This document shows positions 54,372 to 61,291 of a DNA stretch of 64,000 nucleotides, piece after piece. The notes beneath the pieces are model-generated. The model did no database searches. It saw only the letters and a list, made by a program, of their open reading frames with translations, and was not told where the DNA came from. The position numbers and the translations under genes were made by a program. Every line of letters starts with the position of its first letter. The first letter of the stretch is position 1. Source of the DNA: Atopobiaceae bacterium (lineage in GTDB: Bacteria > Actinomycetota > Coriobacteriia > Coriobacteriales > Atopobiaceae); the NCBI GenBank assembly GCA_022483015.1, contig JAKVOB010000001.1, forward strand, positions 1,140,902 through 1,204,901, in the 5' to 3' direction.

Positions 54372-55079
54372 ATGATGACCGAGAAGAACGTCCTGACAGA
54401 TGCCGCGTCCGGCCTGGCCTCGCGTGGCTGCGTCCTGTTCGACTTCGACGGGACGCTGGCCGACACGCGCTCGGGCATCGTGGCCGTGGCCCGTGAGGTC
54501 CTCTCTGACTGGGGCCTCACGTCCGAGGAGATAGGGGATGCCGGTCGCATCGTGGGCCCACCGTTCCCGGGTGCCTTCTCGGAGGTCTATGGCATGTCCG
54601 CGGCGGACGCCGCCGAGGTGTGCCGACGCTATCGCAAGGCCTATGCCGAGCTCGGCCCCGAGACCCATCCGCTCTTTCCGGGGATCGCGCACATGCTGTC
54701 CGTGCTGGCGGGGTCGGGTCGCCGCCTCGCGGTGACCACGTCGAAGCGCGAGCCGACGGCGCTCGCGATGCTCGCCGACGACGGTGTGCTCGACCTGTTC
54801 GAGGTGGTGGTGGGCCAGACCGACCCGGCACGTGCCGACAAGGCCTCGCTCGTGGCCGACACGCTCGTCGCGCTGGGGACGACCTCGGACGACGCCGTCA
54901 TGGTCGGTGACCGCTTCTATGACGTGGAGGGGGCTCGTGCCAACGGCGTTCCCTGCGTAGGCGCCCTCTTCGGCACCGCCACGCGGTCGGAGCTGGCAGA
55001 TGCCGGTGCCGTCGCCATCGTCGAGTCTGCCGACGACCTCCTTACGGTCTTGCAAGGTAGTGTTTCCCATCGGGCTTGA
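54372..55079 (+). CDS. HAD-superfamily phosphatase (phosphoglycolate-phosphatase-like)
   Basis: 235 residues, HAD subfamily IA. Motif I is VLFDFDGTLADTRSG (Asp24, Asp26), motif II AVTTSKREP, Lys in ARADKASL, motif IV AVMVGDRFYDVEGARANG. It resembles Gph/PgmB-type phosphatases. The serC operon is divergent from it, and a phosphoserine phosphatase is missing there, so a role on phosphoserine is conceivable, though subfamily I with a C1 cap is not the SerB type. Start ATG 54372 or 54375, both after GGAGGT; the conserved core begins at GCVLFDFDG. Confidence 0.85.
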   Translation: MMTEKNVLTDAASGLASRGCVLFDFDGTLADTRSGIVAVAREVLSDWGLTSEEIGDAGRIVGPPFPGAFSEVYGMSAADAAEVCRRYRKAYAELGPETHPLFPGIAHMLSVLAGSGRRLAVTTSKREPTALAMLADDGVLDLFEVVVGQTDPARADKASLVADTLVALGTTSDDAVMVGDRFYDVEGARANGVPCVGALFGTATRSELADAGAVAIVESADDLLTVLQGSVSHRA

Positions 55080-55157
55080 GGGGTAGACTGCCTGTAGGTA
55101 GAACCTGCACGTATGGGATTCGCACGGGGCCTCAGGCCCCAGTCAGAGGAGGACATG

Positions 55158-55520
55158 ATGGCAGATCTCAACCTTGACCTCACGAGTGGTCTTCGCACGA
55201 TCTTCCTGGCAGGCGTGGGCGCCATGGCCACGAGTGCCGAGAAGGGCGAGGAGGTCATCTCGGACCTCGTCAAGAAGGGCGAGCTCACGGTCGAGCAGGG
55301 CAAGGCCCTGAACCAGGAGCTCACGGTGAAGGCCAAGGCTGCCACCACCGACGCCTCGGACACGCTGCTCCGCTCCAAGCTCGCCACGATGAGCGCGGAC
55401 GAGCGTGCCGCCTACGTCAAGCATGTGACCGAGGTCGCCGACGACGTGGCCGCAGGTTCCTGCAAGGTCGACGTCGAGGCCGACGAGCCTTCCGAGAAGC
55501 CGGCCGAGAAGGCCGAGTAG
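55158..55520 (+). CDS. Phasin-like small helical protein
   Basis: 120 residues, mostly helix, with the amphipathic repeat pattern of phasin-like proteins (DLTSGLRTIFLAGVGAMATSAEKGEEVISDLVKKGELTVEQGKALNQEL) and an acidic/Lys tail (PSEKPAEKAE). In Firmicutes and Actinobacteria such small proteins often sit directly before a UbiB-type kinase, as here (six bases apart). No polyhydroxyalkanoate synthesis gene is nearby, so a granule role is doubtful; membrane-surface binding is more likely. ATG 55158 has AGGAGG five bases ahead; ATG 55155 is too close. A TAGACT -10-like site is at 55084. Confidence 0.72.
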   Translation: MADLNLDLTSGLRTIFLAGVGAMATSAEKGEEVISDLVKKGELTVEQGKALNQELTVKAKAATTDASDTLLRSKLATMSADERAAYVKHVTEVADDVAAGSCKVDVEADEPSEKPAEKAE

Positions 55521-55526
55521 GCCCGG

Positions 55527-57356
55527 ATGCCAACAGGCGACAAAACGCAGCAGCCCGGATACCGCCAGCGTGACGAGGTGGCCGAGCTCGAGGAGGATGA
55601 CGCGCAGCGCCGCAGGCGCATGCGTGGCGATGATGCTTCCGCGGAGTCCGATGGCCCGGCGGTCGAGGGTGGCACCTCGGGCTCGGACGACCCCGAGGAG
55701 GACGAGGAGACCATCGGGCTTCTCGGCGGCTTTGCCACCTCGGGGACGAGCCGGTACAACCTCACCAAGGCGGGGCGGCGCGAGCGGCTCCTGCAGATGT
55801 TCTCGATCGTGCGGAAGTACGACGTCTTCCATGGCCTCACCCCCGTCAAGCTGCGGCGCATGCTCGAGGAGCTCGGCCCCACCTTCGTGAAGGCCGGCCA
55901 GATCCTGTCCATGCGCTCAGAGATCCTGCCTGACCGCTTCTGCCAGGAGCTCACGAAGCTGCGTGCCGACGTCGATCCCATGCCGTTCGACCTGGTGCGC
56001 GAGACGCTCGAGGCCGAGTACGGGCGTCCCCTCGACACCATGTTCGCCAGCATCGACCCCAAGCCCTTGGGATCGGCCTCGGTGGCCCAGGTCCATAGGG
56101 CGACGCTCCTGGACGGCACGCAGGTCGCCGTGAAGGTGCAGCGCCCCCGCGTGCAGGAGATCATGGCCCAGGACATCGACATCATGCGCTCCGTCTCGAG
56201 ACGCATGGCCCGCTTCATCAAGGGCGACCAGTTCATCGACCTGGCGAGCGTCGTCGAGGAGCTCTGGGAGAACTTCCGCCTCGAGACGGACTTCCTCGTG
56301 GAGGCCCGCAACCTCGAGGAGTTCAAGGAGGACAACGCCGACTGCGCCTTCGTGGACTGCCCGAGCCCCCACATGGCGCTCTGCACCGAGCACGTGGTCG
56401 TGATGGACTACGTGGACGGCATCACCATCTCGAAGCCGGCCAAGCTCGAGGCCGCCGGCTACGACCTCACCGAGATCGGCACCAAGCTCGTGGACAACTA
56501 TGCCACGCAGGTGCTCGACGTCGGCTTCTTCCATGCCGATCCGCACCCCGGCAACATCATGGTGGCCGGGCGCAAGATCGTCTTCATCGACCTCGGCATG
56601 ATGGGCCGGCTCTCGGTACGCTACCGCTCGCTCATGCGCCAGATGGTCTTCGCCGTGGCCGAGCACGACACGCCTGCGCTCAAGGAGGGCCTGCTCAGCT
56701 TCTCGACGGGCTCCGTCGAGGACGTGGACCATGCGGCCCTGCTCGACGACCTCGACCGCATCGTGGACGAGTACGGCAGCATGAGCCTCGAGGACCTCGA
56801 CATCGGCGAGTTCCTGGGCCAGATCATCACGCTCGCGCGCCACAACGGCATCGAGCTGCCCGGGGCGGTCACGATGTTCGCCCGTGGCATGGTCACGCTC
56901 GAGGGCGTCATCGACGAGTTCCTCCCGGGCGTGAGCATCATCGAGATCATCAAGAACCACATCAAGGGCGTCGAGAGCCCTACCGACCTCATGAGGAAGG
57001 AGGTCGAGACCCTCGCGCCCGAGTCCCACAAGGCGCTCCACGGCATGCTGGGGGCGGCCTCGCAGGCCGACCTTGCCATGGGCATGCTCACACGTGGCCA
57101 GCTCAAGCTCAACATGGACTTCGTGGGCTCAGAGGACCCCATCGACGACCTCTCGCACATCGCCGACCGCCTCACCACGGGCGTCATCACGGCCGGGCTC
57201 CTCATCGGCTCGTCGGTGCTGTGCTATGCGAGCACGGTCTCGCCCAGCATGCCCGTCATCGCCTACCTGGGCATCCTGGGGTATCTGGCGGCGCTGCTCG
57301 TCTCGCTGTGGGTCGTGCATGACGTCTATCGCCGACATCGGCGCAGGCACCACTAG
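55527..57356 (+). CDS. ubiB: ABC1/UbiB-family atypical kinase
   Basis: 609 residues. Residues 1-70 are an acidic, disordered lead. The KxGQ motif is VKAGQILSMR (122-125), the Ala-rich nucleotide loop LGSASVAQVHRA (181-191), the catalytic Lys in VAVKVQRP, then FHADPHPGNI and the metal-binding IDLGMMG. Two C-terminal membrane helices (about 552-572 and 578-598) anchor it. Family members are ATPases or small-molecule kinases that support quinone or isoprenoid lipid handling; in a probable anaerobe without ubiquinone the target may be menaquinone or polyprenol lipids. Translated together with the phasin-like gene. Confidence 0.9.
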   Translation: MPTGDKTQQPGYRQRDEVAELEEDDAQRRRRMRGDDASAESDGPAVEGGTSGSDDPEEDEETIGLLGGFATSGTSRYNLTKAGRRERLLQMFSIVRKYDVFHGLTPVKLRRMLEELGPTFVKAGQILSMRSEILPDRFCQELTKLRADVDPMPFDLVRETLEAEYGRPLDTMFASIDPKPLGSASVAQVHRATLLDGTQVAVKVQRPRVQEIMAQDIDIMRSVSRRMARFIKGDQFIDLASVVEELWENFRLETDFLVEARNLEEFKEDNADCAFVDCPSPHMALCTEHVVVMDYVDGITISKPAKLEAAGYDLTEIGTKLVDNYATQVLDVGFFHADPHPGNIMVAGRKIVFIDLGMMGRLSVRYRSLMRQMVFAVAEHDTPALKEGLLSFSTGSVEDVDHAALLDDLDRIVDEYGSMSLEDLDIGEFLGQIITLARHNGIELPGAVTMFARGMVTLEGVIDEFLPGVSIIEIIKNHIKGVESPTDLMRKEVETLAPESHKALHGMLGAASQADLAMGMLTRGQLKLNMDFVGSEDPIDDLSHIADRLTTGVITAGLLIGSSVLCYASTVSPSMPVIAYLGILGYLAALLVSLWVVHDVYRRHRRRHH

Positions 57357-57410
57357 GCCGTCCGCCTGACGAGGCACGCGTCCGCCCGACCGCCCTCGGC
57401 TGCTCGGCCC

Positions 57411-58253
57411 TCATGCCTCGAGGGGATGGAACGTCGGCTCCATGTGGTCGAACGTGCAGAACTCGGTGTATCCCAGAGCTGCGAGCCTCCGTTGGACCAG
57501 CCGGATGTAGGCGCCGAGGTGGGCAGGCTTGTGGGAGTCGGACCCGATGGTCACGATGCGGCCGCCCAGGTCGTGGTAGAGGCGGAGGATCTCCGTGCAG
57601 GGCTGCAGGTCGGCCAGGCCATAGCGGAACGACGAGGTGTTGACCTCGATCCCCTTGCCCGAGGCGATGACGCGCTCGAGGATGGCCGCCACGATGTCGC
57701 GCGTGGCCTCGAACGGATAGGCGCCGGCCGGGTCGTAGCGCTTGATGAGGTCGAGGTGTCCTAGGACGGAGTAGTGGTCGAAGCTTCGGACGACGTCGTA
57801 GAGCTCCTGGTAGTAGGCATCGTTGTACTCCTTCTGGGTCCTGCCCTCCTGGAAGTCGCCCATCCAGAACTCGAGGTCCGCGACCTGGTGGATCGAGAGG
57901 ATCAGGAAGTCCCATTGCTCCTTGTGTGCCTCGTAGAGGCGATCGAACTGCGGCTCGGTGTGCACCTGCACGCCGAACTCCATGCCGCAGCGCACGACGA
58001 GCTCGTCGGCGAACTCCTCCTGCACGCGGGCGACCTCGGGGAAGTAGTGCCGGTAGTCCACGTTGGTCACCGGCAGGCCATTCTCGATGCGGGCCCCGTC
58101 CGGGGCGTCATGGTCAGGCTTGACGCCATAGTCGACGTGGTCGGTGAAGCAGATCTCGTCGAGGTTGAGTCGGACCGCGTCGCGGCAGACCTCCTCCATG
58201 GGGTAGAAAGAGTCGTCCGAGAAGATCGAGTGAACGTGATAGTCAGCTAGCAT
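57411..58253 (-). CDS. PHP-domain phosphatase, HisK-like (histidinol-phosphatase family)
   Basis: 280 residues, polymerase-and-histidinol-phosphatase fold with a trinuclear metal site. Motifs in order: DYHVHSIFSDDS (His6, His8), EICFTDHVDYG, CGMEFGVQ, LSIHQVADLEFW, GHLDLIKRYDP, IEVNTSSFRYG, GSDSHKP. It is close to bacterial HisK-type histidinol-phosphatases. But no histidine gene is near; it overlaps an MFS carrier by seven bases (ATGCTAG) and is divergent from an AraC regulator. So it may act on another phosphate ester, for instance a sugar phosphate. ATG 58253 after AAGGAG. Confidence 0.83.
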   Translation of the reverse strand: MLADYHVHSIFSDDSFYPMEEVCRDAVRLNLDEICFTDHVDYGVKPDHDAPDGARIENGLPVTNVDYRHYFPEVARVQEEFADELVVRCGMEFGVQVHTEPQFDRLYEAHKEQWDFLILSIHQVADLEFWMGDFQEGRTQKEYNDAYYQELYDVVRSFDHYSVLGHLDLIKRYDPAGAYPFEATRDIVAAILERVIASGKGIEVNTSSFRYGLADLQPCTEILRLYHDLGGRIVTIGSDSHKPAHLGAYIRLVQRRLAALGYTEFCTFDHMEPTFHPLEA

Positions 58254-59518
58254 GAGGACTCCTTGTCGTCTGTGGCCGTTCGGCCATGCCTATCCTTGTC
58301 GATCAGATGGTCACCCCAGGTCACGCAGAGTGCCATCAGGAACGTCACGGTGAGGAGGGAGGTGGGGTAGGCCCAGGTGGCACCCGCTCCCAGGAGAAGG
58401 CCCGCGAGCGGCGGGAAGAGGGTCGTGCCCGCGTAGGCGCAGGCCATCTGGAGGCCCATCATCGACTGCGAGCCGGTGCTGCCGAAGCGGGCAGGCGTCT
58501 GCTGGAGCAGCGTGGGATAGATGGGCGCGCATCCCAGGCCTATGAGGAACAGCGCCACACCCATCATGGCGACGCCCGAGCCCAGCATGAGGAGAAGGAC
58601 ACCCATGGCTGCGAGCGCCTGGCCGAGGTGCAGGAGCGAGGTGGCGTCGAGGCGGAGGGTCAGGAACCCTGACACGAGGCGTCCCAGGGTGATTCCCACG
58701 TAGAAGAGGGAGACGAGCGATGCCGCGGTGGCCGTGTCGGCCCCCTGTGCCTGCACGACGTAGGTGGCACCCCAGAGGCCGCATCCGGCCTCGAGGGCGG
58801 TGTAGCAGAGGAACCCGGCCATGACCTGCCAGGTACCAGGTGCCTTGAGCAGCTGCGAGCGTGTCTGACGTGTCTGTGGCCCTGTGGGGGAGCCGTCCTT
58901 CTCGGTGGTCCGTGAGGCAATGCCCTGCGGCGCGTCGACGCCCTCCCCACCCGGCTGCTCGCGCGCGGCCTCCGCGGCCTTCCAGAGCGGCAGGGTCACC
59001 ACGAGCAGGCCTGCAAGGACGGCCTGGACCGCGCCGATCGTGAGGTATCCCGCCTGCCAGCCGGCCATCCTGGCCAGGCATGCCCCCATGACCATCGGTC
59101 CCAGGCTCGCGCCGATGCCCCAGCTGCAGTGCAGCCAGCTCATATGGCTTGCCTGGTAGTGCAGGGCCACGTAGCCGTTGAGGGAGGCGTCGACCGCGCC
59201 CGCCCCTAGGCCATAGGGCACCGCCCAGAGGCAGACCTGCCAGAGGCTCGTGGTGGTCGAGAGGCCTGCGAGCGCCACGGCGGTGAGGCCGACCGACGCC
59301 GCGGTGAGCCGGCCCGTCCCGAACGCGCGTTGGAGGTGGTCGGTGGCGAGGCTGGACACGATGGTGCAGCCTGCGATGAGCATCGAGATGAGTCCCTGGC
59401 TCTCGAGGGCCGTTCCCAAGGACACGTGCATGGCCGGCCAGGCTGACCCCAGGAGGGAGTCGGGGAGCCCGAGGGCCACGAAGGCGAGGTAGATGATGGG
59501 GAGAAGCAGACGCGGCAT
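58247..59518 (-). CDS. MFS transporter (FucP-like sugar/metabolite type)
   Basis: 423 residues, 12 helices in two halves. Start IYLAFVALGLPDSLLGSAWPAMH, middle LNGYVALHYQASHMSWLHCSWGIGASLGP (a motif of FucP-like and YfkF-like MFS carriers), end GLGCAPIYPTLLQQTPARFGS. Imports a sugar or small organic compound; substrate unknown. Ends inside the PHP gene start, so both are coupled. A divergent AraC regulator is 114 bases off. ATG 59518 with GGGAG upstream. Confidence 0.87.
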   Translation of the reverse strand: MPRLLLPIIYLAFVALGLPDSLLGSAWPAMHVSLGTALESQGLISMLIAGCTIVSSLATDHLQRAFGTGRLTAASVGLTAVALAGLSTTTSLWQVCLWAVPYGLGAGAVDASLNGYVALHYQASHMSWLHCSWGIGASLGPMVMGACLARMAGWQAGYLTIGAVQAVLAGLLVVTLPLWKAAEAAREQPGGEGVDAPQGIASRTTEKDGSPTGPQTRQTRSQLLKAPGTWQVMAGFLCYTALEAGCGLWGATYVVQAQGADTATAASLVSLFYVGITLGRLVSGFLTLRLDATSLLHLGQALAAMGVLLLMLGSGVAMMGVALFLIGLGCAPIYPTLLQQTPARFGSTGSQSMMGLQMACAYAGTTLFPPLAGLLLGAGATWAYPTSLLTVTFLMALCVTWGDHLIDKDRHGRTATDDKESSC

Positions 59519-59632
59519 GGAGCTCCCGTCCGGATGGGAATATGGACAATCTCACGGTACTGATGTGTGAGTGTCTGAATAGCAGCATAATAGACAGAAA
59601 GCATCGTAAATCGGACATACCGGGAGGACGCC
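59519..59632. promoter_or_regulatory. Divergent control region of the AraC and MFS-PHP genes
   Basis: 114 bases, clearly more AT-rich than neighbouring sequence, with CATAAT and short dyad TGTCT/AGACA (59571-59595) that could hold the operator and overlapping promoters. Separate -35/-10 pairs cannot be told apart. AraC proteins normally bind such divergent regions. Confidence 0.5.
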
Positions 59633-60541
59633 ATGGCGCTCATCAAGCCGTCCGAGCTGGCCCTCGACGGGGAGGGACACGAGCTCATGCCCCACGGCAC
59701 GGACGACTTCCCGTGTCTGGGCTACGACGAGGAACACGATGACACGCCGGCGGGAGAGCTTCCCTGGCATTGGCATAACGACTTCGAGGCCAACCTTGTC
59801 ATCGAGGGGAACCTGCGCATGCGCGTGCCGGGTACCTCCGTGCTCCTCGGCGCAGGCGACGCCTGCTTCGTCAACGCGAGCGTGCCCCACGAGGCGGCTG
59901 GCGCGCCGCATGCGCGCCTCTACGGTCTCGTCTTCAGTCCCCTGCTCATATGTGGCACGTACGACTCGGTCTTCGCCAGGCGTTATGTCATGCCCCTGGT
60001 GCGGAGGTCCGACCTCCCGGTCGCGCTCCTCTCCCATGACGATCCAGGTGATGCCAGCGCGTTGGGGCTCATGAGGCAGGCCGTCGAGGCGCTGGATGCC
60101 GAGGTCCCGGGATATGAGGTCGCGGTCCGCGAGGCCCTCTCCTGGCTCGTGTGCGACATCCTCGCCCGTGTGGCCGCGCCATCGGCACGACGGGAGGCGA
60201 TCGACGTCGGCTCGACCCGGGTCCGGGTCATGTGCGACTTCGTGGAGGAACACTATGCCGAGCGGATTGGCGTGGGCGACATCGCCCGGGCCGGGGGCGT
60301 CGGGGAGCGGGAGTGCCTCAGGGCCTTCCGTGCCTCGCTCGCGACGTCGCCCTCCGTCTATCTGAGGCAGTGCCGCATGAGACGGGCCGCCGACCTCCTT
60401 GTTCACGAACCGGGGATGAGCGTCGCCGAGGTCGCCCATGAGGTGGGCGTGTCGGGCTCGTCGAGCCTGGCCCAGCTCTTCCGCAAGGACTACCGCTGCA
60501 GCCCGCACGAGTACCGGACTCGTGCGAGAGGCCTCGCATAG
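59633..60541 (+). CDS. AraC-family transcriptional regulator
   Basis: 302 residues. N-terminal cupin-like sensor (about 20-110; LPWHWHNDFEANLVIEGNLRMRVPG), then a C-terminal pair of helix-turn-helix motifs (about 200-300; IGVGDIARAGGVGERECLRAFRASLATSPSVYL and MSVAEVAHEVGVSGSSSLAQLFRKDYRCSPHEYR). AraC-family activators of this plan respond to sugars or related compounds. ATG 59633 has GGAGG five bases upstream. Divergent from the MFS-PHP pair, which is the probable target. Confidence 0.93.
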   Translation: MALIKPSELALDGEGHELMPHGTDDFPCLGYDEEHDDTPAGELPWHWHNDFEANLVIEGNLRMRVPGTSVLLGAGDACFVNASVPHEAAGAPHARLYGLVFSPLLICGTYDSVFARRYVMPLVRRSDLPVALLSHDDPGDASALGLMRQAVEALDAEVPGYEVAVREALSWLVCDILARVAAPSARREAIDVGSTRVRVMCDFVEEHYAERIGVGDIARAGGVGERECLRAFRASLATSPSVYLRQCRMRRAADLLVHEPGMSVAEVAHEVGVSGSSSLAQLFRKDYRCSPHEYRTRARGLA

Positions 60542-60605
60542 GGGCTCATGACGCGCGGCGCATCGGGTCGTCCGAGGGCCATCTCACATGTCGTCGGTAC
60601 CTGGG

Positions 60606-60920
60606 CTAGTGGCGTTCGTGCCGTGGGCGGTAAGGCTTCCTGGACTCGTCGGCGGGGTCGATGTCCTCGCCCTGGCTGTCGACCGTGTAGGTGAGGCTGC
60701 TCTCGAGCGCCTCGCGAGCGGTGGCGAGCACGGGGTAGTCGTCATTGTCCTCGACGCTGGCACGGATGGTGAAGTCGTCGTTGTCGTCCTGGTCGTACAG
60801 GATCGCCGACTTCTTCTGGAGGCGGTCGCGGGCGATGTCGAGCGCCTGGTCATCGTCATCCGCCTCGACATACATGGAGTACGAGATGGTCCGCTTGACC
60901 TTGATGGGATAGTAGCTCAT
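60606..60920 (-). CDS. Small acidic protein of unknown function
   Basis: 104 residues, 60606-60920, start ATG after GGAGG. Opening MSYYPIKVKRTISYSMYVEADDDDQALDIARDRLQKKSAILYDQDDNDDF is rich in Asp and has a beta-alpha-beta look, with basic ends; the tail RKPYRPRHERH is basic. I recognise no domain. It has a convincing ribosome-binding site and is more GC-balanced than shadow frames, so I think it is real. Isolated between an AraC gene and the tandem hairpins. Confidence 0.6.
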   Translation of the reverse strand: MSYYPIKVKRTISYSMYVEADDDDQALDIARDRLQKKSAILYDQDDNDDFTIRASVEDNDDYPVLATAREALESSLTYTVDSQGEDIDPADESRKPYRPRHERH

Positions 60921-61291
60921 GGGCCGCCTCCGCAGGTTGTGCTGTCGTTGCAAGGGTTATACCCAAGCAGGGCAGCCGCCGGGGGCAGGTGGGCGAGCGG
61001 TGCAAGGTCATGACTCGTGGGTCACTCTCGGCAAGCAATGCCGCTGGGTCCTCGCATTGCCTGCCGAGAGTGACCCTGGGTCTGCCCGGAAGCCGCCTCG
61101 TGGGTCACAATCGGCAAGCAATGCCGCTGGGTCCACGCATTGCCTGCCGAGAGTGACCCTGGCATGGCCCGCAGCCGCCCCGTTCCATGTCTGCCCTATT
61201 CCTCGGGGGCACCGTCGTGTGCGGGCCCCCGTGGCGGAACGGGCATGCCCTCGCGCGCGGCGTGGCCCTCGGGCAGGGCGCCCCTCTCGGC
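60921..61291. other. 371-bp gene-free stretch with tandem hairpins
   Basis: From the start of the small acidic gene to the end of the ABC exporter. Holds about 90 plain bases, the two-unit hairpin array (61015-61179), and about 110 bases with a short GGGGGC/GGCCCCC stem (61204-61231) that may end the ABC transcript. No convincing coding frame. Confidence 0.55.
61015..61179. repeat. Two tandem ~83-bp hairpin units with CTCGGCA core
   Basis: Units 61015-61097 and 61098-61179. In unit 1 GGGTCACTCTCGGCA pairs with TGCCGAGAGTGACCC (15 bp), then after one A/C mismatch GCAATGC pairs with GCATTGC around a 12-base loop (61019-61076). Unit 2 differs at few places (CTCT becomes CAAT on the left arm only, so its stem has mismatches) and is one base shorter at its end. 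No T-tract follows either unit. The arms share TCTCGGCA with the palindrome at 25833 and CTCGGCA with the 119-bp repeats. Confidence 0.8.

Noticed and set aside
59571-59595. AraC operator dyad TGTCT-N15-AGACA
   Set aside because: Only five paired bases, inner positions do not match; too weak to list as a separate site.
61015-61179. Tandem intrinsic terminators
   Set aside because: No T-tract after either hairpin, stems far longer than the terminators seen elsewhere in the window, and the array does not directly follow a stop codon.
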